Shown here: piece by piece, positions 1-6,975 of the stretch | Position numbering within the stretch: the stretch's first letter is position 1 | How the letters are laid out: the number at the start of each line of letters is the position of its first letter | Source: Kiritimatiellia bacterium | Lineage (GTDB): Bacteria > Verrucomicrobiota > Kiritimatiellia > RFP12 > UBA1067 | Assembly: GCA_017936245.1 (NCBI GenBank) | Contig: JAGBFY010000259.1 | Location: 1 to 8,374, forward strand | Direction of reading: 5' to 3' | DNA length: 8,374 nucleotides | The notes under the pieces: generated by a model | Told to the model about the DNA's origin: nothing | Database searches by the model: none | Seen by the model: the letters and a program-made list of their open reading frames with translations, nothing else | Made by a program: the position numbers and the translations under genes

Positions 1-2293
1 GACTCTGTTCGGCGGCGATGATCCGCCACCCCGCCTTTCTCCTTGCAGCCTGAATCGGGGCGAAGTTCCTGAGACGCGCAATCGCAGATTCACCTTGAAG
101 CTCAATGATCGCCGGAAGGCTTGTGCCATATGCGCCAAGAAGAATGCGGGCCTCATGCTCAAGCCAGTCTGCAATCTCGTGCGCATCGACCGAATCCTTT
201 GGCCCTTCCTTTGCAAAACGGTCCAGAACCTCATGGCACAAAGTACCGAACGTCATCGCATCAAGCTCCTGCGCCCTGTCGTCGCTGGACTCGCCGAACG
301 TCTCCTGCAGGAAGAAGTTGAACGGACAGCGCAGATACTGGTCAAGTCTTGTTGGCGAAATAGTCTTTCGCTCAACACGCTCCTCCGGCGGAATGGGCAG
401 ACGCAGACGCCACGCGTCCGGCAGCTGCTTCGGCGGAGAACCTTCATGCCCCTTCGTAACCGCATACAAGCGCCGTGCGAGGCCGGGAAGGTCTCCGTCT
501 CCAATTCCTCCGAAGAGAATTCTCGAAGGCTTCATCACGTTTTTATCCCCGGCGATCTGGTGCATATGGACGTGCACGTTCCCTGCATCCCTGCACCGCA
601 CCGCTTCCGCAAAGATGAACGAATCGCGCATCGCCCTCATTTCGTTCGTGACAAGCCCAAGCGATGCGCGGAGCGAATCCGGGATGAACGGATGCCCCAC
701 GATGCTTTCCGGCACACACCCTTCATTGAAGCCGGCAATTACCAGCTCATCCTCGTCGCACCAAGGAACCTCCAGCCAACCGTTTGCAGCGAGTATGTTC
801 GGCGCGAGCGGTTCAAGCATATACGCGGCACGTTTCAGAAGCTTCGAGAAGAGCATGCCGCGCATGCGCTGCGGGATTGCCCCGACCTCAACTTCGCGCT
901 TCAATTCGCGCACCTCTCCGGCGGCGGCGACGAGTTCGCGGTCTCCAGGATTGCGTTCATCCAGCTTTACGGACGCAAACATCTTGCGCAGAAACGCGAA
1001 CGCATCCCCAAGCTCCGATTTGACGAGCTCGCAGACCTTCAGCAGGCCGGCAAGAGCATCGCGTTCCCTGTCGTGTCTTGCGGCGGCAATGTCGCTACGG
1101 ATGGCAGAAAGCGTCTCATCCACAGTGCGGGGGAGATGCGCATTCTGAACACTGTCCAAAGCACCGACGAATCCGGCAATTCCTGCAGGCGTTTCCTTAA
1201 GTTCCGTAGAGAGCCATCGCGCAACGTCACCGGAACGCAGAAACGCCGAAAATGTCGTATAGTCACCAGATTCCGAAAGCGCGAGAATCGAAGTCAGAAG
1301 TCTCCCAAGGGAAGACTTCGCGACATTCTCTTGCGTAGGGTTGCGCAGAACAAGTTCATCTTCCGAAAACCGGTTCTGGAACGCGCCTTCAAGCTCCGGA
1401 TACATCTCGGAATCACAGACCGCCAAAGCAGGAAGCGCATCCTCCGGTTTCACTGATCTGAAGAAACCGGCGATGTCATCAGCCTCAACGACTGCGGTCG
1501 GTGCAGGGAATATATCCGATGGCCTGATTGAGGCGGCAAAATATTGCACCGGACGTCCCCACCCGTCGAAACGCGAGGAATCGTTCTCCTCTCCGTGAAC
1601 AAGAACCGTGATCTCCTGACTTGAATTCCCGAGATACCTGACGAGCGCGGGCTGTATGTCGGCAAGACCTGGAAGCACAATGCGTCTAATCCCTTCAATG
1701 CGGCAACCTGCATCGACAGCCGCCCTGCGCGATTCGAGACGGGACGAAAAACCTTTCCGCTTCAAGGCGGCAAGGAACATCCCCTCCAGTTTTGCGATGT
1801 CCTCCCATCTGTCCTTCTCCGCATCGCACTTTACCTCATGCGCGAACATCGCGCCCTCGCCGAGAACCTGCGGGATTCCAAGCAGGCTTTCGGCCATATC
1901 AAGAGCCCAACGCAATCCACGCTCATCCGGAACCTTGGGAAAGAGAACAGGAAATTCCGAAAGGTCGATATCCAGAAGAACTTCAGCAAGCGTCGCAATC
2001 TCAATCGCTTCTGAAGCGACATCGGGTCTGTCCCCATTGAGAAGAGAGCTTGTCATCGCGACGACAGGCGGCAAAACTCCGCCCCAGCCTTTTTCGGACG
2101 CCCGTTTTGCGAGGGCGAAGCGCAGACGGCGTCCGCTCTGCGCGGTGGGTACCACCACAAGCACATGCGCAAGCGACTTCGACCCGGACGGCGTATCCTC
2201 GACCAAACCTGTCCACCCGTTCTCGCCGCAAAGCCAATCGGAGACCCCGTCAGCAAGCTTAATCTTAGGATCTATGTATTGAATGTTTTTCAT
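1..2293 (-). CDS. AddB-like helicase/PD-(D/E)XK exonuclease, C-terminus cut by window edge
   Basis: This frame is open from an ATG at 2293 to the left edge, giving 764 residues with no stop. Near the start, VVVPTAQSGRRLR (about residues 46-58) matches motif Ia of AddB-type proteins. No Walker A (GxGKT) precedes it, as in the proteobacterial AddB type. VIAGFNEGCVP (518-528) followed by an LRASLGL stretch resembles the C-terminal helicase-fold segment. ISPTRLDQYLRCPFNFF (645-661) opens the nuclease domain; Cys656 sits where AddB has its first iron-sulphur cysteine. GTLCHEVLDRF (683-693) is nuclease motif I (Gly683, His687). The remaining catalytic motifs (GxxD and D/ExK) and any further cluster cysteines would lie off the edge. 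The family role is double-strand-break end processing with AddA, in the cytoplasm; AddA is not in view. The gene starts 50 bases after the FAD fusion gene, and I see no clear Shine-Dalgarno. Family call fairly sure; exact orthology to addB uncertain. Confidence 0.82.
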   Translation of the reverse strand, partial: MKNIQYIDPKIKLADGVSDWLCGENGWTGLVEDTPSGSKSLAHVLVVVPTAQSGRRLRFALAKRASEKGWGGVLPPVVAMTSSLLNGDRPDVASEAIEIATLAEVLLDIDLSEFPVLFPKVPDERGLRWALDMAESLLGIPQVLGEGAMFAHEVKCDAEKDRWEDIAKLEGMFLAALKRKGFSSRLESRRAAVDAGCRIEGIRRIVLPGLADIQPALVRYLGNSSQEITVLVHGEENDSSRFDGWGRPVQYFAASIRPSDIFPAPTAVVEADDIAGFFRSVKPEDALPALAVCDSEMYPELEGAFQNRFSEDELVLRNPTQENVAKSSLGRLLTSILALSESGDYTTFSAFLRSGDVARWLSTELKETPAGIAGFVGALDSVQNAHLPRTVDETLSAIRSDIAAARHDRERDALAGLLKVCELVKSELGDAFAFLRKMFASVKLDERNPGDRELVAAAGEVRELKREVEVGAIPQRMRGMLFSKLLKRAAYMLEPLAPNILAANGWLEVPWCDEDELVIAGFNEGCVPESIVGHPFIPDSLRASLGLVTNEMRAMRDSFIFAEAVRCRDAGNVHVHMHQIAGDKNVMKPSRILFGGIGDGDLPGLARRLYAVTKGHEGSPPKQLPDAWRLRLPIPPEERVERKTISPTRLDQYLRCPFNFFLQETFGESSDDRAQELDAMTFGTLCHEVLDRFAKEGPKDSVDAHEIADWLEHEARILLGAYGTSLPAIIELQGESAIARLRNFAPIQAARRKAGWRIIAAEQS

Positions 2294-2343
2294 TGCAAGG
2301 AACGTTTACTTCAATGATGCCATCCAAAATTCACACGCCTCGC

Positions 2344-5019
2344 CTATTTCAACCTCTGACCGTCTCTGAGAAGCCGCGCCCGCAGCTTGGCGTAGTCGAC
2401 ATCCTGCACGGCGCAGCCGTCATCAATCGCATGTGCGGCGGCGGTTGCGGCAGACTGCCCAAGAGCGAAAAACACAGGCTCCATACGGATTGAACCAAAT
2501 GCGATATGCGACGCAGACACGCACACCGGCACAAGCAGATTGGAGCACTCCTCACGTTTCGGAACAATTGCACCGTAGTCTATGGGATATGGCTGGAATC
2601 GCTTGAACGGCATTCCCGGAGGATTCATGCTGTAATCCTCGATATTGCCCTCGTTGAGCACAAAACCATCCTTCGTCACATACCGGCGGCAGTTGTGCGA
2701 ATCCATGCCGTATGCCGCCATGGCTATCGGCTTCGGTGCAAGCCGTGCGCCTCGGCACTCGTGCTCTGTCATCACGTACTCGCCAACCATACGTCTCGCC
2801 TCGCGGACGTAGAGCTGGTATTGCCAGCCGTCACCACGTTCACCGATAAACTCATCCTTGCATGTTCCCCAACGTGCAACCTCGTTTCTGATTCGTTCAG
2901 GGACCCTCGGACTGTTTGCAAGCGTCCACATAAGCCCCTGCTGATACTTAAGATGCTTCAACGCGATCTCTTCACGCTCGGCATACGTAGCTTCCGGCCA
3001 GCGGCTGGCGCCACCTATCAGGTCCGTGGAAAAGCCAGTACGGTTGTTGGTGTCTGTCTTGCGGTTTGGCATTGGCGAATTGATCCACGGCATGCCGTTG
3101 TGCGCAGGGTCTAGCGGTCCGGCCTCGAGATTTCTCAACAGCAGTTCATAATCGAGTTCGCGGTATCCGGCCGGCTTCTTGAACGGGATGCGGTTCTGCG
3201 GATGATCGGTAAGGCACATGCGGTAGCAGTATGCCTGAACGCGGCTGTCGCCGAAGCCGTCGGGATCCGCCACATCAGGTTCAATTCCCGGGAGAAGCCC
3301 GCTGGACGGATCGCCCTTCCTTACATAGGGATCAACACCCTTATTGAGTTGATGATTCTTCATCAGCGCACGTTGAATTCCGTTTATCCTCTCGCCGTAC
3401 TTCGAGTTCGGCTCACGCCCGACGGTATACGAGACACCGGCGGCAGCCATGAGGTCCCCCTCATACGTACAGTCAAGGAACATCTTCGCCGTAAAACGCT
3501 TTCCGCTTTCGGTACGAATGGCAACGATGCGTCCATCCTTCTTCTCGACACCGCCAGGGCGGCGATCGAGACGTTCATTGCGATGAACGACGATCGCGTT
3601 ATCACGGATCCAGAAGTCCAACACTTTCCGCGCCGCGCTCGGCTCGAACGTCCACATCGAATCTTCGCCGCTCTGCCAACATGTCTTTCCGCGCGGCTTG
3701 TACTCACTGCGTTTCTGGAACATCCAGGAGGAATCCTTCTCGTAATATGCCTTGATGTCCTTGTAGAACTTCCTGGCGATGCCGCCGAACGCCACCTTGT
3801 TGCCGATATCGGTCTGACCAAGTCCTCCGGTGGTAAGACCGCCGACAACCGAAGAAGGCTCGATCACTATAGGCTCCAGCCCCATCCGCCGCGCCTGCAC
3901 GGCTGCGGCGATCCCCGCTGGGGTCGTACCGTAGATGACAATGTCCTTTTCGTCGCTCGCCCATATCCTGCGCGCGTTCTCGATGAGATCGCAGGCCTCC
4001 ATAAGCTTTGCACGGTGTTTTTCGCCGTAGCTGCGGGCCCACGGCGCCATGAGAAAACCTTTGACACGTTCAGGGGCGATGTGTTCCTTCGCGAACTTGA
4101 CGATCACTTCGAGATTCTTCGGCACCTTGTAGTTTGAGGCGCAAGGGATCTGGTCATACTTCGCCTCTTCCAGTTCCAGAAAGCCGAGCGGCCCGGTCCA
4201 AGCCTCCGTCCAATCGCGCTTTTTGATCTCCTCGTCGTTGCGCACCATATACTGCAGGAAGAAATAGTGCCAGTTGGACTGCATGACGCGATGCGGCATC
4301 TTCTTGAGGAACTCTTCATGATACTTCCAATTGACGTCGCTCCACACCCATGCCTGCGAGCCGTGCTTCTCCACCTCTTTCACCGTAAAAAGGAAATCGT
4401 GCCACCAAAGATCCCCCTGACGCACCACAGCCAGACGGCTCCTCCTCTGCGCGATCATCTTCTCCTCGTCCCATCCCAAATGGAAAAGGCGCGGCTTCCC
4501 GAATATCTCGCAGACATCGCGTATCACATCCGCGCAGACCTTGTAGTATTCAGGCGTCGAAAGCATCCGCGAATACTCCTTCAGCCATGCATCGTGGGAA
4601 GCGGAAAAGTTGAGCTTCGGGATCGGCTCCAGCCCGAGCGACCTCAGACGCGCAAGCTCAGCCTTCATCTTCTCCGGCGACCAGCTCCTCTTCACCGCAA
4701 GTTCAGGATGGCTCGGATAGACCATGCCTTCACCAAGGTCAATGAGCAGAAGGTTAACGCCCTTCTTCGCCGCGTACTCAGTCACCTCGTGCCAAAGTTT
4801 CTCGTCCGTGCGGTTGAAGTCGCGGGCGTACCTGTCCCTCTCCTCTTCCGTTTTAGGCTCCCCGACAGGCGGCTGCTCCCCCCACATGTTGTGGCCGAGC
4901 TGCATCATAAGCCCCCACACCATCTTCCCGTCACCATGCGCCGGCGCCGACGAACCGAAAGCCGAAACAAACGGCAGCATCGCAGCCATCGCAGCGAACA
5001 TCTTCATTTTCATCTTCAT
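2344..5019 (-). CDS. Secreted fusion: GH20-like glycosidase barrel + FAD-dependent oxidoreductase
   Basis: This complete 891-residue protein ends in TAG. Residues 1 to about 22-27 form a signal peptide (lysines, then FAAMAAMLPFVSA), implying export. Residues about 32-350 look like a TIM barrel: FHLGWDEE (His180, Gly182, Asp184, Glu185) matches the catalytic HxGxDE motif of GH20 hexosaminidases, and later Trp-rich strands (WVWSD, SNWHYF) fit that fold. Residues about 358-891 are a whole PF12831-type FAD oxidoreductase: DIVIYGTTPAG (359-369) is the dinucleotide-binding loop with Glu387 ending the second strand, followed by VVGGLTTGGLGQTDIG (391-406), CTYEGDLMAAAG, GRE, and a C-terminal RMEPVFFALGQSAATAAA segment that closes the FAD site. 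No methionine or ribosome site marks the joint, so one polypeptide is made. The start at 5019 has AAGGGA eight bases upstream and follows the propeller gene's stop by one base; an in-frame ATG at 5070 lies inside that gene and is rejected. Substrate unknown; the GH20 assignment is weaker than the FAD one. Confidence 0.88.
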   Translation of the reverse strand: MKMKMKMFAAMAAMLPFVSAFGSSAPAHGDGKMVWGLMMQLGHNMWGEQPPVGEPKTEEERDRYARDFNRTDEKLWHEVTEYAAKKGVNLLLIDLGEGMVYPSHPELAVKRSWSPEKMKAELARLRSLGLEPIPKLNFSASHDAWLKEYSRMLSTPEYYKVCADVIRDVCEIFGKPRLFHLGWDEEKMIAQRRSRLAVVRQGDLWWHDFLFTVKEVEKHGSQAWVWSDVNWKYHEEFLKKMPHRVMQSNWHYFFLQYMVRNDEEIKKRDWTEAWTGPLGFLELEEAKYDQIPCASNYKVPKNLEVIVKFAKEHIAPERVKGFLMAPWARSYGEKHRAKLMEACDLIENARRIWASDEKDIVIYGTTPAGIAAAVQARRMGLEPIVIEPSSVVGGLTTGGLGQTDIGNKVAFGGIARKFYKDIKAYYEKDSSWMFQKRSEYKPRGKTCWQSGEDSMWTFEPSAARKVLDFWIRDNAIVVHRNERLDRRPGGVEKKDGRIVAIRTESGKRFTAKMFLDCTYEGDLMAAAGVSYTVGREPNSKYGERINGIQRALMKNHQLNKGVDPYVRKGDPSSGLLPGIEPDVADPDGFGDSRVQAYCYRMCLTDHPQNRIPFKKPAGYRELDYELLLRNLEAGPLDPAHNGMPWINSPMPNRKTDTNNRTGFSTDLIGGASRWPEATYAEREEIALKHLKYQQGLMWTLANSPRVPERIRNEVARWGTCKDEFIGERGDGWQYQLYVREARRMVGEYVMTEHECRGARLAPKPIAMAAYGMDSHNCRRYVTKDGFVLNEGNIEDYSMNPPGMPFKRFQPYPIDYGAIVPKREECSNLLVPVCVSASHIAFGSIRMEPVFFALGQSAATAAAHAIDDGCAVQDVDYAKLRARLLRDGQRLK

Positions 5020-5020
5020 T

Positions 5021-6955
5021 TCATTTTCCCTTGTTTGGCATATAGTAGAAATATCCATCTTCAGCGGCAATCACAAGATCAGGAATTCCATCCGCATTGA
5101 AATCAACGGTTGTCGGACAGCAGGTGTGTCCCTGAAGCTGCTCCTCGCCGATCTTCTTGTAATACCGGAACACATGCCGCCCATCCTTCTCGGCGACCTG
5201 CCGCACAAGGCGCGCATTGAACGCCGCCTGAAGGATATCGACGCGACCGTCGCAATCCCAGTCTGCAAGTCTGAACCTGGCGCGTCCGCTGCCGCCACGC
5301 ACCCCGCTGTTGAAGCAGAGCGGCCTGCCTTTTTCATCCACAAACACGCGTTTCGGACTTTTCAGCAGGAGCCGTCCATCATCCCCACGATAGCGTTCGA
5401 AGAGAACGATCATCCCCTCGCAGTCCATAGCCACGATATCCTGAAGCCCATCACGGTTCCAGTCGAACATCTCGACAGTGGAGCGCCACGGAGCACGCAG
5501 ACACTTCCCCGGATCACCTCGCCATTCCCACGGCGGAACCGGCTGTCTGCCGTCCCACACCACCTCGATTCCCGCTCCCGCGTACATCTCAGTACCGCCA
5601 CAACTCACTCCACGGTAAAGGCGGACATCGCCGTTAATGTCGTTTGCAATGACATCCAAGATACCATCACCGTCCCAATCTCCCACCGATGCGCTTGAGT
5701 AGCCCCATTTGCGTTCAGCCGGACCTTGCGGAGACCCGCTCCATCCGGCCATCGTTCTAATCCTCTTACCTCGAACAGTCAGATACTTCGGCTCAGCCCA
5801 TTTCGGACGCACAACGCCCGGACCTGAAAGATTCTCGATGAAGGATATGTATCCTGCGGAGTTACCGCAGATGAAATCCCAGTCTCCATCTCCATCCCAG
5901 TCGCAGCCGAAAGGAGTCGCAAGGCAACCGAACTTCAGTTCCTGCGCCTGCTGTCTGAGGTAACGCCCGTTGCTGAATGCGGGCGCACCATTAACGAACT
6001 TGCCTGTGCCTGCATACACTGCGGCGCGTCCGTCTTCATCCACGGCCACCAGATCCTCGTGCCCGTCTCCGTCATAGTCGGCAAGCGCAGGATCGAACAT
6101 GCAAAGATCGACCGTAAGCAACGATCCGTCCTCAGCGCAAACCCGCCGTCCTTTAGCGAACCTCGGTTTAACTCCCTTCCCCGCAATGTTCTCAAAATAC
6201 CAGAAGCCGTCCACAAACTCGCCGGTGATGAAATCCATGTCGCCATCGCCGTCGAAGTCGCGGTACATCGCCGCATGGCCACCCCATGGACCACGCAGAA
6301 CGGTTCCTTCATCCCCTTCGCATACAACGGGGACAGGTTTTTCCCATTTCGGCTCGCGCAGCGTGCCGGCATTACGGGCAAAATACACATACGTCTCGAT
6401 CTGTCCGTTTGTCCATACACCAGAAGCATCATAGCTTACAGGACACGCCGGGCCGACCTTTCCGTAATGTGCCCAATCCGCAAGTGAATAGACCAGATCC
6501 TCAACTCCATCAGTGTCAAGATCTACGAAGTTAGCCCGCATCGGGTTGGGCTTGCGTGGATGCGGACAGCTCACGCCTTTTGTGTCCGGATGACGTTTCC
6601 CGTCCACGAATCTGCTGGCAGAAACAGGCACGTCGATACCAGGATTATGCTCCGTTGGATTGATGTACGCACGGCACATGGACTGGCGCTTCGAACCATT
6701 GATCGGCACGGCGGCAGCGCGAACGACAACGTCATTCCTTCCGTCCCGATTGTAGTCATATACCGCCACATACGGCCAAATTCCAAGCGATAGGTCAACC
6801 TCAAGACCAGGGTTATTGAACATCATCCTCTCGAAATGCCCTGGCGGAGGCTGAACATATCCATCGGCGACGGCAAATGCCGCATAGCCGCCAAACAGCG
6901 CCGCACCTGCCGTCAGACAGTACGCCGCCACATTGAACCTTGTACACCGATCCAT
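5021..6955 (-). CDS. Secreted FG-GAP/VCBS-repeat beta-propeller protein
   Basis: This is a complete 644-residue protein ending in TGA. Its N-terminus is a signal peptide: MDRCTR, a hydrophobic stretch (VAAYCLTAGAALFGGYAAF), then an AVA cleavage site before DGYVQ, so it is exported. The rest carries nine calcium-binding loops of the form DxDxDGxxD at about residues 67, 145, 233, 293, 352, 426, 498, 565 and 618, each leading into a hydrophobic strand. This is the signature of FG-GAP/VCBS repeats, which usually build a seven- or eight-bladed propeller. I see no catalytic domain or membrane anchor, so binding of glycan, protein or cell surface is the likely role. The mature part has about 16 cysteines, a high count that may mean disulphides. 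I chose ATG 6955 because it gives a clean signal peptide and has GGTGGAAG just upstream. ATG 6973 (seven codons including Met7 upstream, adding an acidic leader) or TTG 6976 are alternatives. One base separates its stop from the next gene. Confidence 0.88.
   Translation of the reverse strand: MDRCTRFNVAAYCLTAGAALFGGYAAFAVADGYVQPPPGHFERMMFNNPGLEVDLSLGIWPYVAVYDYNRDGRNDVVVRAAAVPINGSKRQSMCRAYINPTEHNPGIDVPVSASRFVDGKRHPDTKGVSCPHPRKPNPMRANFVDLDTDGVEDLVYSLADWAHYGKVGPACPVSYDASGVWTNGQIETYVYFARNAGTLREPKWEKPVPVVCEGDEGTVLRGPWGGHAAMYRDFDGDGDMDFITGEFVDGFWYFENIAGKGVKPRFAKGRRVCAEDGSLLTVDLCMFDPALADYDGDGHEDLVAVDEDGRAAVYAGTGKFVNGAPAFSNGRYLRQQAQELKFGCLATPFGCDWDGDGDWDFICGNSAGYISFIENLSGPGVVRPKWAEPKYLTVRGKRIRTMAGWSGSPQGPAERKWGYSSASVGDWDGDGILDVIANDINGDVRLYRGVSCGGTEMYAGAGIEVVWDGRQPVPPWEWRGDPGKCLRAPWRSTVEMFDWNRDGLQDIVAMDCEGMIVLFERYRGDDGRLLLKSPKRVFVDEKGRPLCFNSGVRGGSGRARFRLADWDCDGRVDILQAAFNARLVRQVAEKDGRHVFRYYKKIGEEQLQGHTCCPTTVDFNADGIPDLVIAAEDGYFYYMPNKGK
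5027..5032 (-). promoter_or_regulatory. Ribosome binding site for the GH20-like/FAD fusion gene
   Basis: AAGGGA lies inside the last codons of the propeller gene, with eight bases between its GGG and the ATG at 5019. This supports 5019 over the in-frame ATGs at 5070, 5013, 5007 and 5001. Its position inside the preceding gene suggests that ribosomes finishing the propeller gene re-start here. Confidence 0.6.
5078..6757 (-). repeat. Nine degenerate DxDxDGxxD (FG-GAP/VCBS) repeats within the propeller gene
   Basis: The nine protein-level repeats are DYNRDGRND, DLDTDGVED, DFDGDGDMD, DYDGDGHED, DWDGDGDWD, DWDGDGILD, DWNRDGLQD, DWDCDGRVD and DFNADGIPD. Spacing is about 47-88 residues. The Asp/Asn-Asp-Gly-Asp positions would each hold one calcium ion. 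The DNA is diverged between copies, so this is an old protein repeat and not a recent tandem duplication. Confidence 0.85.
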
Positions 6956-6957
6956 CA

Positions 6958-6965
6958 CTTCCACC
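6958..6965 (-). promoter_or_regulatory. Possible ribosome binding site deciding the propeller start at 6955
   Basis: GGTGGAAG ends two bases before the ATG at 6955, with its GGA core four bases from it. The upstream alternatives (ATG 6973, TTG 6976) have no purine-rich site before them. The match is modest and the spacing short, so this only tilts the choice of start. Confidence 0.4.
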
Positions 6966-6970
6966 AGATC

Positions 6971-6975
6971 CATCA
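6971..6975 (-). other. TGATG stop/start overlap between the hydrolase-like gene and the propeller gene
   Basis: Read on the minus strand, the TGA stop of the upstream gene (6975-6973) shares its final A with an ATG (6973-6971) that is in frame with the propeller gene. Whether translation starts here or at 6955, the two genes have no real spacer, which points to one transcript and likely translational coupling. Confidence 0.6.

Noticed and set aside
95..1456. Long plus-strand open frame (453 codons) and an overlapping one at 105-1148
   Set aside because: Both lie antisense to the AddB-like gene, whose frame shows recognisable nuclease motifs. Their translations are rich in Arg, Ser and Pro with no domain, as expected from the opposite strand of a G+C-rich gene.
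1656..2282. Plus-strand open frame of 208 codons
   Set aside because: It is antisense to the N-terminal part of the AddB-like gene, has a Ser/Arg/Pro-rich translation, and shows no motif.
2294..2343. Promoter or terminator in the 50-base gap before the AddB-like gene
   Set aside because: I see no stem-loop with a T-run and no convincing -35/-10 pair. The only inverted repeat (GATG-G-CATC) has a one-base centre, too small to form a hairpin.
3202..4137. Plus-strand open frame of 311 codons
   Set aside because: It is opposite the FAD oxidoreductase coding region, which has clear conserved motifs through the same stretch. The translation has no recognisable domain.
5020..5070. Upstream ATG at 5070 as the start of the FAD fusion gene
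   Set aside because: It would add 17 residues encoded inside the propeller gene and bury the signal peptide. The ATG at 5019 has a good ribosome binding site and leads directly into the signal peptide.
4724..5698. Plus-strand open frames spanning the fusion/propeller junction (4267-5100 and 4724-5698)
   Set aside because: They run across the ends of two well-supported minus-strand genes, and the translations have no domain. One hydrophobic stretch (IAAIAANIFIFIFISF) is the reverse of the Lys/Met start and signal-peptide codons, not a real membrane segment.
5078..6757. Tandem DNA repeat or CRISPR-like periodicity from the recurring GAT/GAC-GGN codons
   Set aside because: The periodicity is at protein level (calcium loops). 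Copies differ in sequence and spacing and lie fully in frame within one gene.
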